Positions 39,081 through 54,185 of a stretch of DNA of 64,000 nt are shown here, one piece after another. The position numbers and the translations under genes were made by a program. The stretch comes from Aphis gossypii (taxonomy: Eukaryota; Arthropoda; Insecta; Hemiptera; Aphididae). The notes beneath the pieces were generated by a model. That model worked only from the letters and a program-made list of their open reading frames with translations. It did no database searches and was not told the DNA's origin. The number at the start of each line of letters is the position of its first letter. Position 1 is the first letter of the stretch. The stretch is from positions 63,628,806-63,692,805 of the forward strand of contig NC_065531.1 in assembly GCF_020184175.1 (NCBI RefSeq). The letters run 5' to 3'.

Positions 39081-41424
39081 TGGGGTATTTTTGATTTTAC
39101 AGTATTAATATTTAATATTTAATATGAATGTCTGTATCTTTATGTATAAATTAATTTACGTTAGAATGGGTCTTATAGACTTGAAAACTACTGAACCATT
39201 TAGCAACAAAATAAATGTTGTGCTTTTATTCTGGCAGACTCGAAAGTATGTAAAGCTTAATTTTAATGTCGAGTTAACATTTACTACAAAAAAGAAAAAA
39301 AACCAGCTAATGAAAGTAGTAATATCTATATTGTGACCAAATTTACTCTTTCTTTACTCTTTAACTTCTCTTAATTTCTACTTGCATGAGAGAAACAATG
39401 ACCTTTTATTTACATAGATTAATATTTGTCCAATTTATGAGTTGGCTTCTTATATATTTTCAACACCCGGTATTTATTTAGTTAAGTAAATATCAGAAAT
39501 AAAAAAATCCAAGGAAACCAGGAAGCAGCTATACAGGGGTGAAAAATACTAGGTGAATAGGTTCATGTAAAACTTATAGCATGCTGCTTGAACTTGGTCT
39601 GATCCACTGGAGTGTAATCAGATTTTTTTTTGTATATATTTATATCGTTGGTTATAAAAAATAAAATCTTAACATATATATGGTAATACTAAAATATATG
39701 GTCAGATCGTCACATAGACAGACGAATGATGATGCATATCTTCTCAGACAACACATGAGGATCTATTCCCACTAAATCAATAATTAAAAAAGTTGTACAT
39801 TTAGATACCTACTATCATACAAAAAATGAGGACCACATTACTAAACTAAAATGAATTAAAAGTGTTGCTATTTAAATTATTTTAAAAGAAATTTGCTATA
39901 TTATAGGTAGTACAAGATATGAAAAATTGGTTTAATATTAATGCAATAAAATTAAGAGAGTATAGTAGTTTATACAAATACTTCTTTTGGTCAACAATTT
40001 CTGAACTATCTAAGTTCTACTTATTTCATTTCTATGAATAATAAATAAAAATAAACAATATAAGTAACATCTACATGTGTGAAAAAAAATTATAACTGAT
40101 TGGTTGTAGGTATATAGTTAAGGAAAAACTTTAGAAATACTAGGATTACTAATTACCTATTATAAAACGTTAAAATAAAAATAATGATTTTTGATTAATG
40201 TCGTTTTTATGGTTATATTATTCATAATTGTTATCTTTGTTTTTATTTTTGGTATTATATATATTTTATTTTATATATTATTTTTCTTTTAATATGTTTT
40301 TATATTAAATAATTAGATTATAATATCTATTGGTAATTATTTGAAATCAAAAAAATATCATTATATAACTCTCTATCTCTAATATAATCATGCTCACAAA
40401 TCAACGCACATGAAAACACGTTAATTCTCACTATAAAATGTATAAGATGAAATAAGCAGTATCGCGGTCCATATTTTAATGTGAGTACAAACTAAACTAC
40501 CCTAAAAGGTACCCAATCCTTTGCTTCACGAAATTGACGTTTTTTTTAAAAAAAACTACGTGAATTAAATACCACAGATAAACGTCTACTTTGTATTCAT
40601 GTGATGAGTATTCCGTAGAGAATAGAGAGCCATTCGGTTAATCGACTTACTAAAGTTATCGTTAAACAATAGCTTAAGAAGTGCAGAGTCTAATAAAAAG
40701 TAATAAAATTAATTCCGTTTAATATATATTTCATATCCTTGGTTCACCATGCAAATGTTTTTTGTACAGACTTTGTAAAAACCAAAAAATATTTTTCCCA
40801 CCACTTGACTATAGCATATCACTCAACCATATTTTAGTTCCAAAATTAACGACATTTTTAATAGGAACAACCTTATTGTTAAAAAAGAGACATTTTTAAT
40901 GACAGCTACGTATAATATCAATAAAAATGTTATTGACAATTATACTAACTACGGTTAATATATTATATATCAATACCTATATAATATGTAAGTGTTCCAT
41001 GTAATCGAACTATATAAAAAAGTTCTAAATTATGTTCTATGTATGCACTATACATTTTCAAAGAACCAATTTTGTTTTTTTGTTCATTAATTTTTGTTAA
41101 CTCAAACAAATTGTCAAAGTTTAAATAATAATAAAGCAGTTCTAAAGCGAAAGTTACTTATAAAACATTTTTCTTTTTAAATTTAATTTCTAAATATCTT
41201 GAAAGATTACAGAAAAAATAAGAAGTTTGACCTACACAATATAATTTTGTGTTTTGAAACCTCAACTACCTAAACCACCTCAACCATATTCAAAAAACCA
41301 TTACACATGTTTATCATAACATTAATTATGTAGATATACTTATTTTTTAAAGGAAGGGGGTAAGTAGTGTAAAAATGTAAGTGTATTAATAAGGTAAATA
41401 TACTAATAATACTCAACCTTCAAA

Positions 41425-41460
41425 AAGGTATTAAAGGTATTAAAGGTATTTAAGGTATTA
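41425..41460. repeat. 9-bp tandem repeat, four copies
   Basis: The unit AAGGTATTA repeats four times with one T/A change. It is followed by a doubled ACAGCTAT word. Small minisatellite in otherwise unremarkable AT-rich DNA. Confidence 0.8.
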
Positions 41461-43462
41461 TTACAGCTATACAGCTATATATTATATTTGATTAAATATG
41501 TACTAAATGAAAAATATGTAATATATTTATTAATTATTATTTATATTATATGTAATTAAATAACTAAATTTTTATGAACACAGTAACAGTATTATATTTT
41601 TAGCTTTTTTTAAAACGCATTTTTTATAAAATGAAATTTTATTCTATCTTTTCTTACATCCTATCGTGTTTAAAGGCCCACTTAATAGTAGATAAAACAC
41701 ACAATGGCTTTTACGCAAAGTCTAAAATCGTTCTAATCTATCACATAACTTACCTATCTAGTATCTATAATAATACAGCCCTTGTCTTTAATATATAATA
41801 CGAATTATCTACATCTAATCAATCAAGTAACTTTGATATGTTGTAAATGTTGTAATTACTCCTTTTTTATATATTACTATACACGTGCTTCCACTACATC
41901 ACATAATGTATGACTTCTCATCGTATTGTATAATTTATGAAATCAGGATAAAACATATAATAATTCTGAGTTAGAATTAATTATAAAAAAACTTACGATG
42001 CACTCATTATTTCAATTAGCTAATCATTTATTCAATAAAATTTAATAATTATTAATTTTTAGTAAAAGAGATGAATATTTCTGATTTTTGTTAAAATGCT
42101 GATAAAATTTTAAATATTATTTATTTTTTGTTTTAAAAATAATATTTACGAAAACAATCAAATAACATATTAGATTTCTTCGAAGGAAATCCTACTTTGG
42201 TTAGTAACACTCAAAAAATAAAAACTGTGCAAACGCAGAATGACAGAAAAAATATCGCTTGATTTTCGTTGGATTTATTACGAGTTTGATATAAATAAAG
42301 AAATGATTTTACCAATCTAATGTTCTTGACACCAATGCATGAAGTAAAAATATTAAAAAATAAATAAAAGAAACGTGTCAGTCAATGTACATGGACAATA
42401 GAAGAAAGACAAACAAATAATTAATCTAGTACTCCAACTAAAAGTTGTCAGAGAAGAAAAACTTTATCACTTTGGTTTGTTGCTGTTAATGGAAAAAGAA
42501 ACAAAGTTATTATACCTTAATCTCAAATAAATTAGTCTCATCTTGTAATATATCAAAATATTGCACAACTGAAAAAAAATATTACTGTAAAAGGCCGTTT
42601 TGACAAAACGAAAAAATAATTAAAAATAAGTAAATAGATGCCACAATAAGCAAATCCAAGCAAATTTCTGAAGAGGGTAATATATTATAAGTCCTAACTT
42701 ATATTAGAATTAAAACGTTCTACAAAGCATAACGAGTAACGACATCGAATTATTGCTAAAAGTACTCATAAAAAAAAACTATTAAAAAAATTTAGAGTGA
42801 GCACAACAACATTTCAATCACTTATTAACTGTAAAGAGATATTTTCATTGATTATTACCATTTAAACTATTATTGTTATGTTACAGATAAATATATAAGT
42901 CGGGGTTCATGAACACTAAACTGAAATAGATCGATTTTTAACAAAAATATAATAATAATATTTGTAATATAATAGTATAATATAATACTAATAATATGAT
43001 ACCTATTAATTAATCGTAAATCGATCGAATAATATCATTGCAGTATTCTCATTTACGACTTTATCAACTAACAATAATTATCTGTCTATATAATCAAGAA
43101 TTTTTTATAATGTTTTAATTTATTCTGTAAACTATAATTTCAAGGTTTGTAAAATAAGTAAGTATGTAACCTATCTGTAAGCAACATTTGTAATTTGTGT
43201 CTTTTATAATAGCTTATACATATTTTTTTAAATTTTTTGTTGAATTGTAGGTTTAAGTAAAACAGACAATGTAAGTATGACAAAAATGTAAATAAATTGT
43301 ATATCGTTTTAAATTAATATATGTAATAAGAATAACTAACTATAGTTATTTTAGAAGTTGTAGTCATCTGAGTAATAGTTTACAATTAAACTAATATTCC
43401 ATACAGTTTTTTTTAAAAACAAAAAACCGTGGTTAAATACTCCGTTAGATTATTCATTAGTT

Positions 43463-43555
43463 AAATTTTATGCATCAATAAATGGTGTCAGAAGAGTGGT
43501 AGTATTGTTCCAACAGAACCAACTGTGCTGTCGGTTATACAAGGGGAAGAAAAGG
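43463..43555 (+). mobile_element. Short insertion flanked by 13-bp direct repeats
   Basis: A perfect direct repeat TTATTCATTAGTT lies at 43450-43462 and 43556-43568. The 93 bp between them are more GC-rich and more complex than the surroundings. They contain TGGTGTCAGAAGAGTGG (43483-43499), which resembles the primer-binding-site region that follows the 5' LTR in some gypsy-like retrotransposons. The segment ends in GAAGAAAAGG. A reverse-transcribed fragment with a target-site duplication would explain both features. The identity of the parent element is a guess. Confidence 0.4.
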
Positions 43556-46500
43556 TTATTCATTAGTTTATGAGTTGAAATAAAATATTGTAAAATATTT
43601 TAATTTAATGGTCTATGATACAGTAGTTTATGTATTTATTATGATACAAGTACGAACACCGGTAAAAACCTAGAATACATAAAATAGTTTGGTCAAACCC
43701 CAAATGATTTTTGTAGTTTAGACTTTTACAAACGAAATTTAGTAAACAACAGGGTTGGTAAGAGTTCGAAATATTTTACCTATTATATGATATTTTTTCT
43801 TTTGCTTTTTACACATATATAAAAATAATTATAATTACTATAAAGTTATTATTTCGGTAGAACTACATGATGTCTAAATATTATATTTTTATTAAAGTTA
43901 CTTGTTATTAATGGAAAGTAAAATTCAAATAAAACTCTACATTAAAAATAAATAATTGTTGGGTATAAATACAAGTGAAAAATTACAGATGAATTTCTTG
44001 TCATGAAGGGTGAGTTAAAAATAAATTGTAGAAACATAGATGGGACGTGTCGGAAAGGCTACCAAAACAAACTATTACTAATGGTGATAATAATAATAAT
44101 CAACAGAAGAAATTTAAATAAAAAAATAACATTCGACGAGTAGTTATATCAAAATTATAGATGATGATATAATAAAATAAAATGATTATAATATGACGTG
44201 CTTTTTAATTGAAAGAAGTTCATTAAGTTGATATAAAGATGGGTCATGTGTACGTATAAAAGTGCAATTTATTTTAATGTTGAAAGTTTGATAATTGTGC
44301 AGACATATGAGCGCATGAAAATAATGATTCAATAGAATATGTGCATTTAAACAGAAACAGAAGGAAAGGTAACATTATAAATGATAATACTAATTATTAT
44401 ATGAGAGGGAAATTTCAAACCGAGGGATAGAATATGAAATACATGGATTGTCATGGCTTATATGTTTACATATTTACCCATCTACTATTTCGTTTACAAA
44501 ATATATGTAACTTAAATATTTAATCACATTATATTAAGGTATAGGTAGGTACTTATAAATTAGAGCATACTAGTTCTATAGATACTAAATCCCAAGTTTA
44601 TTATGGAAAATAAATTGTCAACATAGCTATCATTTATACTTGTTAGAATTCAATCAAACGTATTTGATAACGTTTAGGAACTTAATATTTGTGTTCTATA
44701 TTTACAATTAATTGTTCAAATATTTACGTTTGGGTACATTAATTTTATGAAAATAATTTACAATTTTAAACTACCATCTATTTAAAAACTAATGAAAATT
44801 TATCAAAAAAAAATTAAATATTGACTTAAAAAAACAAACTAGAGAATTCGCTGTTGCGTATATTTGGTTTCAAATGTAACTTATTGTCATTATCTAAGTA
44901 GATAATAGATGTATTCAATTTTAGTTCAATGATAAATCATAATATACAAAAACAAAATTCGGATCAAATGATACAGGTAAATAATTAACTTCTAATTCAA
45001 TTAACAGTTAAAACAACATACCAATAAATCCCCGTATTACATTTTAACTAATTTCCCACTTTAAAATGTTATTTTATAACAATTATTATATTATTAATAT
45101 TCATTTAAAAATTATTTTTTTATTTTTTTAAAATACATCATTATAGTCGTAAAACCAATGCATTCCTCCGAATCTAATAAAACTTAATTTATCAACTGGC
45201 TATAACCTACCTATAATAATAACCATAAATATAATACCTATATAAAAAAAATATTATATATTTTTAAATGATTTATACTTCTTAATATATGATATGAAAT
45301 CAACTTTTAATAATTTGATTTTATTAATTTTACTAAAATGCTGTATATAGCTGTTATCTATAAATAACATTTGAAATAATAATTTATTATTAAAATTTAA
45401 AAGAAATCAAAACATAAAGTTCGTTATTCAAGTTACCTAGTATGCTTAATATTAAATATTGATTTATATTTTACTAAATAAAATATTTTTTTTCACATCG
45501 TGAATATATCATAGTAAATGTTGTTAACAAATTTATTAAAAAAAAAAAAAGTAGTACATCATAAATCAATAATCATTAATTGTTAATATAGGTAGAACAA
45601 TTATTATTAAATTATATACAATTAAACATACTTTTTAATGTGTCTACTGTCTATCTAGTTATACTTTATTACGAATACAAATTATATCACTGATAAATAG
45701 ATAAGACGTACTTTGTTACCTTCATAAATGTTTTTAAAATAATTTGATCATCACTTCAGTACATTAACTTCGAATAAATTATAAAGAAAAATAATAATAA
45801 TAGCAGAAATTAATAAAAAAAGAAGTACATTGTTATTAAAATCATTTTGCATTTATAATTATTTCACTAAATGTTTTTTCTTAAATACAGCAATTTTGTG
45901 TAAGTTAAAAAAAAACTTGATTACTTATTATAACATTGATTGTTGTTTCGATTTAATTTTAATCCAATAAACAAAATCCTTATCATTTAATAAAATGTTT
46001 TAAATAGCATTTATAGAATTTATTGGTATTAAAATTGTTTACAAAATCAAATCAACTGTATACAAAACGTATAAGGTGTACGTAAAAAAAATGTCAACAA
46101 TATATTATTTGTTAAATACGTAGCTCGTAGTCTTCGGAAAAACTTTTCATCTGTCTGTGAACTTTGTGTATTTATATACATTTGTCGATCATGCAGTTCA
46201 TTTCAAGCATAATAATTGTTAAAGTTGGCTTGTTGATTTCCTCACCAAACTGATTTTCTTCCGTTCTACGTTATCGAATAGTAGGTATTATAATTTCGAC
46301 AAGAACTTCTGAAGTCAAGCGTAAACACAATATTTAATTTTCTCAAACCTCTTTATATATTATATTATTAATGTTTTATATGTATTGAAACAGTGATGAA
46401 TATTTTCACTCACACACCTACCCAAATTCAAATAAAATGAAAGAAGAAATTATTTATTTTTAACATGATATATTTATTTAAGCTCGTTATTTAAATTTAA

Positions 46501-48959
46501 TAAAATCAATAATATATTATATTTTTATACCCACTTGCCTACCTACGTTATCTTCTATTTAGAATTGATTTTTTTTTTTTTAATTTCAATTATTTATAAT
46601 TTACAGTTAATAGTTAAATACTATCTTGTGTAATCTTGCAACAGAGTTGAATGAAACAAGAAGAATAAGTAATAACCATAACTCGCAATGGTCTCTGTAA
46701 TTCTAACTATCTCTACTCTATATTTAATGTTACCCAATTAACTATTTCACACGAAATGCGTTTAAGTTAATGATCGTGAAATTATTTTTGCTTCATATAC
46801 TATAATAGACTTCTATCAATTCTAAGTTTTATGATACAAGTTTCATTATTAATATATATTTATTTTAGCTCTTTAACAAAAAACATAATAAAAATACCTA
46901 CCTACGATGATATTCGTAAATTAAATATTTAATTACATGATATCTGATGATATTCATCGAACACTCATTAATTCGTATATATTAAGAAAAATTAGGTGTA
47001 TCCAAAGATGTTATTTTTAAGAAAATTACTTTTAAAATAGGGGGTAGAAAACAGAAATTGGTTCAAATTTCATTGTTTTAATGAGGTGACCATCATCACC
47101 AAAGCATATAAATACTGTTTTAAAACAAACGAAAATCATGTTACAATGTTGCATAATATATTACGTTCTTGTTAGATTACAAAACAATATGATTTTATGT
47201 ATACCATAATATAATTAAGCACCATATTTAGTGTTATAAATAAAATATTTAAAGAAGCATACTAAAAACGAGACTTATCGTTACTGAATGCGTAATTTAT
47301 TAAATTTTAATTTTTTTGCCTATAAAGTTGTATAATATTACGTTTACGTTATTCTTTTAATTTTGAGATTAAAATAATTATTCGTTTAGAATACTACTCG
47401 GGGGCTTAAAAATGTTCAACCTTCAAGTATTGAAACGGTGATGATGGATGCATTTTTAAGTATAAAATAATTTACAAACATATATGTGCCTAATTTTGAA
47501 AAATGTTTTCAATATTTAAATTATTCACTTGAAATCTAAAACGTTGTTATACATTTTTGTCTAAACTAGAATATTTTGAATAGAACTTGTAGTCTATAAA
47601 TTATATGATTAATGTCAATTTATATATCATTATTCTAATAACATTTTGTTATGATCAAACATAAAAAAAATAATAATGCAATAAAAAAAATATATATTTA
47701 AAATATTCATTTGCTGAAACATATCTTACTATTAAAATCTAAGTTTTTCATAATTTTTGATGTTACAAAAAATACAATTCGGCCAAAAGCAACACTGGCG
47801 AGGATGTTAATAAAGAAACGGAAACTACCAAGATGCAAATATAATTGGATTTAATAGCATTAACAGTATATCTAGTTGATTTAATTTTCAAGATATTGAT
47901 AATTTATGCATTCAGTTATTCAAAAGATAATGTTTTTATTTAAACCAATAGTATATTAGGCAATTAAACTACATTTAGATTCCATAGTCCATATTTGATT
48001 AAATGTTATATGTGGTGCTGAAAATGTGTGTCTTCGCACTTCGGCTGATTAATTATAATAAATTCATGTCATAAATATATTATGTAAAAAATTGAATAAT
48101 TTTCACTTATATCAGGTGTTAATCATACATACATTTTTAGTATACTAATTACTTAAACCGTTCTTATTTTTTAATTAATTTTTATTTTCATTTTTGTAGT
48201 ATACTAGCGTATATATTAAGACATGCTATAAAGCAGACGTTATAGTGCAACAATACAATAATGTATATTGTTCTATATTCTATTGTTAGTAAACATATTA
48301 TTTTATATACCGTATACTGCTAAATTATACAAAATCTAAAAATGATGTTTTTATGAAAATACAAAAAAAAATCTATTCAATATTGTCTGTCTTACATCTT
48401 TTCTAAAAATAGAACCCACGAGAAGTATATAGTTTCTCCTAGGTTATGTTAATCTGAGATAGTTTTATAGGTAATATATAAATTCTTCAATTATTACTTA
48501 ATTCATAATATGTGTCACATTTTATTAGGTTAAGTTGGCATTTTAATAGCCAAAAAATCGATATTATATATTTTTTTCCATTTACGTTTATCATATATAT
48601 AATTTAATTTCTTTCACACAATTTAGTCTAATATGTATTTTAATAGATATCGTAAATTTTTAGCTAATTTAGATATTTAAAAATTATATGTTTTGAGCTT
48701 ATATCAGTAAATATTGACAGGTTTACGAACAATGTAACATGTGAATATCTACCGATAGTTAGTTTTTATTTAATTCTTATACTCAGTCAATTATATTTAA
48801 AATAATATTATAAATTTTATATTCATAATGTATATTATAATTATGCAATGCTGTAAAGTTTGTTCTTTTTGTTTTAACGCGTTAATTTCTAAAACTGTCA
48901 ATTGGATTTGATACTATTATTTTTTTATCCATTTGGTAAGCCATTTTTTTTTTTTTAGA

Positions 48960-49200
48960 AAGATTATAGGCTATTTAACATCATGCTATAAGTCTAAGGA
49001 ACCGAGCAAAATAAAATAAAAAATTCAGAAAGAATGCTAAGCGAAAAAGATGTAATATCGTGAGCGGGTGTACGACGTAGTTGGTCGGACGCTGACAATG
49101 TCCACAATATTTCAATTACTGATGAAATAAGTCTTAAAAAATCCTATATAACTATATAAGAGGTTAGGTTTATTTTTCGGTCGACGAAATTCACGGTGAT
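48960..49200. other. Higher-complexity, repeat-like non-coding stretch
   Basis: Contains CTAAGGAACCGAGC, GTGAGCGGGTGTACGACG and TTGGTCGGACGCTGAC, well above the local GC level. No long open frame. Most likely an interspersed-repeat fragment or a regulatory element. Confidence 0.25.
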
Positions 49201-51005
49201 AGCTATTTAATTTTTATTTGGACATTTTAATTAATAGCTGTATTAAAGAAATTATCTAAGTAATCTGATAACTCTTAATTGAAATCGCATAACAAATTGA
49301 TTACGGGTCTACATTTAAATGATAATATCTTATTTCGTTTCTCATTTATAGAAGTTTAGTTAAGTTTATAGTGTTCTATTTCGATATTTACTGCTAAGAT
49401 TCTGTGAATCCATGTGTTCATGGTTGATATTTGGAAAAGATATTTAAATTATAATACCAACACAGCCAGAGTATTTTGTTTTGAAGATCATACTTTTATA
49501 CGAGTAATAATGTACTTGATCATACTTCCTTGGATTTACAGTTCAGCTGATGCTATTGCTCCAGTATTAATTGTTTATTTTTTTTTTTTTTACATTGATA
49601 TTATATTGATAATTTTACATTACTTAAATACAATTAATTATTAATTATTAATCTAGTTATATTATTAAACCTAAAGGTATTCAATTTATATAATTCTAAA
49701 TGTCTGAGTAGATCACTATTTGCTTGATTTTTTGATTTTGTTACTTCTTATTAGTTGTTAAAAATTAAAAAAAAATGTTTACATTTTCAACATGATATCA
49801 TTAAATACTATAATGATACTATTTAATGTGAAATGTATTTAAGTATATTTTACACACTCTATTTATATGATTATACGTATCATAATAATATTAATACAAA
49901 AAAAATAAAGATATATTTATATTTTATTTTATTTGACTGTTTATAGTTCAAAATTTTTTTCACCAAAACAACATGGCAAAAGGTCTCTTTGAACCTAAGC
50001 ACTAATGTGTGTTTTAATAAGTTAATTAATTAATTTTATTTTTTTGTATACAAATATTATGGATAGTTTTTTTTTACAAATTGAATCTAGTTTGTATTTT
50101 GGTTAGTCAAAATAAAGAAATGCCAAGAAGTTTTCAAAATAACCAGGAAAATCTAAAAAATACTACGAAAGACAAAATACGTAACAGGAGTTTTTGACAA
50201 AATCTATTCATTTTTAATTCAAACGTGAACAATCGTATACACTTCGCATTATCATCAACAATTTATATTTTATATTTTAATAATTATTTTTTAAGCCTAA
50301 CTTTACATAAAACACTGTTGTAGTAAGTACGAAACAAACACTGAGTATCTAGGTTGATATAAGGACATGTAGGGTTAGGTAAAAGAAAATCCAGACTAAA
50401 ATATATCTCAAATATGTATTAAATAAAGTTCTAATCTATTACGATAAAGTGGTAAAATTTTCATATTACAAAAAAATTCTTATCAGTTATCATATATACT
50501 ACGCTTTAAGACTAGTGCAGTCAACATTTATGAATGTCAACAAATACCGGTGTAAAACCACATTTAGATAATTAAGCAACATCAGATACAAATATTGGTA
50601 TTTGTCATCATACACTGGCGAATCTGTCAGTTAGTACTTAGTAGGTAGCACCAAATACATTCATACACTGTCCATATTTTCATATTAACATTTATGATTT
50701 TTATCCAAAATCTATACTATTTTACTATTACATTGAATATAATATTTTTATTTGGTATACTTTATTATCAATATCGATAATACTTTTAAGATACCATTAT
50801 CGCTTGTTTTTTTATTCATATTATTATTGTACCTATAATATATGTATATTACATACTGTAATATTATTAGCCCATAGCAAACGAATATGAACCTAGATTG
50901 TGATTTTAGAATTAATTATCTACATTTCTGATATTGTGACAATGTATGTGTGTGTGTTTCTATGCACTTACCTACATAGATTATATCGTCTACTCTAAAT
51001 TCTCA
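49201..51005. other. AT-rich non-coding DNA
   Basis: A 76-codon plus-strand frame at 49414-49644 starts with a plausible sequence and then becomes hydrophobic as the DNA turns to T-rich tract. Not supported as a gene. Confidence 0.35.
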
Positions 51006-51200
51006 TCAAACAAACTGAAAGTCAAGTGCTTCCATTGTCATTTGTCCAGTTATATGTTTGTATGTCCTCAGTATCCACAGTCGAGAAGGTAAGATTGTTA
51101 GTGATCTGCATCGTTGAGATGTTTTCTGAATGATGGCTTGGCAAATACAGACACGGTTACATATTGGGATCTCTGCTGCAGTTTCAGCTCTATTGTACGT
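51006..51200 (-). pseudogene. Coding-like open frame, unrecognised (exon or mobile-element remnant)
   Basis: The minus-strand frame is open for 64 codons and ends with TGA at 51006. The DNA is clearly less AT-rich than its surroundings, and the translation is compositionally protein-like (for example I-P-I-C-N-R-V-C-I-C-Q-A-I-I-Q, then L-P-S-R-L-W-I-L-R-T-Y-K). There is no ATG near its left end, so it would need an upstream exon; CTGCAG/CAG sites near 51178 could serve as acceptors. The plus strand is also open for 37 codons across part of it. No domain recognised. It could be a terminal exon or a fossil of a transposable element. Confidence 0.25.
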
Positions 51201-54185
51201 TTATAATATATATACTAACATTATAAACTATGAATTCAAGACAATATTTCCATAGAATTTGACTATAATTCGACGATTTCGATACAAAAAAAAAAAAAAA
51301 TACTAATTATAAATAAATAAAATAAACACAATTTCTTGTTTTCGATCTTTATAATCAACAATAATTATTATTATTAAAATACTTTTTTTTATTTATTTCT
51401 GTATATTTTTGATAATTAAATATTAATTAATCAATTTTCACAGTTAATTTAAAGGTACTATGATTGTTACATGTATACGACTACAATGTGCAATTAATAT
51501 GCAACACGTAAGTTCCCCAACACATTACACAACAGCGTTTTCATTTATGAGTCAATAACTAAGATCATGCAAATTTGGAGAATAGTCATTCATACTAATA
51601 TCTTATGCTAAATATGAGTAAAAATAGTTTTAAAATTACTACCTGTGGATGCTGAAAAATTCACATATTAGCCATAGAAATACAGAATTATTCATTCAAA
51701 TGGAATAATGATTCAACTAAGACCGCACATCGCACCCTTAATCAAAAGAAATAATAAGGAAAACTATTTTTAGTTTATAGGTATGCATCGTAAATCACTC
51801 CATTAGTACCTAGGTACTAACTTTTATAACAATATATCAACATTAGTTAAGATTTTTAAATAAGTAATTTAGTTAACGTCTTCAGACTGCAGAACAAGCA
51901 AATTATGATATTTTGTTGTGTAACTTAACCTGAGTAGATTTATTGTAAAGATAATCATTTATTTTACATAATATTCCATTTAGTAACCATGAAATTGTAT
52001 AGGTATATTAACACTATGTAAATCAATAACTAAGGAAGTCTTTATAATATTGTACTAGAAATAGGTATCATACAGTTTTTGTTCTACTTCCTATGAGTAA
52101 CGTGCTGATAGTGTAGCTTTGATATACAATTTACTATTTAGTAAGATTATTATCTATACTTTTTTAGAGAAAGAAAATCGTTATTATTATAATATCATCT
52201 CTTTAAAAAAAAAAAGTCTATAAATATTAAATTTAAAATTTATTTTACTATTACTTGCATAATACTACATAACAGAAGCGTTATTAAAAATTAAGTTAAT
52301 GATAAATCTTACAATTTAATATTTTCATTTGTGTATATTTACTAGAAAAAGATATTCAATATTTTTTTTTCTCATAAACTTTTATTATTTTTAGTAAAAA
52401 TATTTTTTTCTTTAATATATATTATGCAATTACCTATATTTAAAACTTTAAACCGTTACTGCTCAGTCATTTTGATGGAAACATATTGAATTTTACCTTT
52501 AACAACACTTATTAGTACATTTATGTTTTAAGAATCATAAATATTAGAGAAATTGAATCTTAAACCACGTTAAAAAAAATATAAATAGTAAATTTTCATC
52601 TATGAAAAATAAATGAAAATATAATAACTTCCAATCATAAATATTATGTGATGTTTTTCTTTTGATAAAATTGTACTGTTATGAAGTACATAAAAAAGTA
52701 TTCAAAATCAAAACAATATAAATTTTAAATTAAAATATGTACAATATATTTATACGTACCTACAACATAATAATATATTTATAACTAAAACTCTACAAAG
52801 GATAGAAACTAATGTTATGTTTGATTAAAGTTCAAATATATTCATGAACTACCTAACTACCTACACACCTACGACCTACACTAAAGACAACAATAGCCCG
52901 AATAAGAGTTTTTATTTATTCAAATAACGAATGTTAAGTATTAACATTTTTATAATAATAATATAGTTTACAAAATGTGAACATATTATTGTTATTATAA
53001 TTACAATAATAGCTCAAAAGTAGTAGTATAGAATGTGTATCTTTAAAATAAAGAAATCCTTTACTAAGATAACTAAATCATTTAGAATACATTATCATGC
53101 ATTCATACTGTTATGCTGTATTGTAATAGGATGAGGAAAAGTCTAAGTTTTTAAATGTTACGAATATCAATAGTAAGTACATACATACAAATTATGACCA
53201 GATATGAGATAAGTTTGACAATCGACATAATACAATAAAATTATCATAATATAATGATATAAAGCTGTCAATAATCAATTAATGCCTATACCTAATAGTA
53301 TGTGTATAAATTGCACAGTAATTATACTATGTAAATTATACATCGTACAGTATAATAGTATAATATTGAGTTTTGATTTATCAATTAGTATTATTGATCT
53401 AGTATGAATTAGTGACAGTTAGATGTATATAATTAATTTTTTTCCAACGATTCATATTCTTATATTATTGTACTTTTTCTTTGTAAGTGAACTTTGTGAC
53501 TTTCCCATTTTTTATCTCAGCATCATCACACGTTATTTTTTCAAATATAGCATAATATACAGTTATTTTTATTTTTATTTATCTAAATACCACTATTCTG
53601 ATAACACGGCGGTATGAATAGGCATTTTAAATACATCATGTTGTCGAAGGTTAATTGTTCCGATACAACATAATACACTTATATTATAATAATGTGCTAT
53701 AAAATGTAATTATTTCATAATTAACTGATATTATTTAAGTCTTTACTATCAATCATTATCGGTAAAAATGAGATTTTTAAGTAAATAAATATAATAAAGA
53801 TTACATATTATATTGTTAAAACTATATTTTAATAATAAAAGTAATTAGTAATTACTCGTTGTAACAACTGAATGCAATACTCATTGCATATCATAATTAT
53901 TTCATTAAAAAAAATCCTATAAATATATCATAGAAATTATAAAACAGATTTATTAAAATGAATGTAGTACATAACCATTAGCTGTACTGTAATGGATTTT
54001 ATGATAAAATCATGTTTATAATAACTACTATACTAACTTATTAAAACCTATTTTGGCAACTATTCAATGAACCAATAATCAAAAACTAAATTACTGAAAA
54101 TATTTATTTATATATACTATATAAAATACAAATCTTTTATTTTTTGTGTTCGAACAGTTTCTCGAATTTTTATTTCTATATAAGG
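51201..54185. other. AT-rich non-coding DNA
   Basis: Poly-A/T tracts and chance frames only. Confidence 0.4.

Larger units (their letters stand above)
39340..48959. other. AT-rich non-coding DNA
   Basis: Apart from the 9-bp tandem repeat and the 43.46 kb insertion, nothing can be supported. A moderately complex patch at 46120-46320 holds only a 20-codon plus-strand frame and a 31-codon minus-strand frame. Confidence 0.4.

Noticed and set aside
49414..49644. 76-codon plus-strand ORF with hydrophobic C-terminus
   Set aside because: The hydrophobic part comes from a T-rich tract; no domain or splice support.
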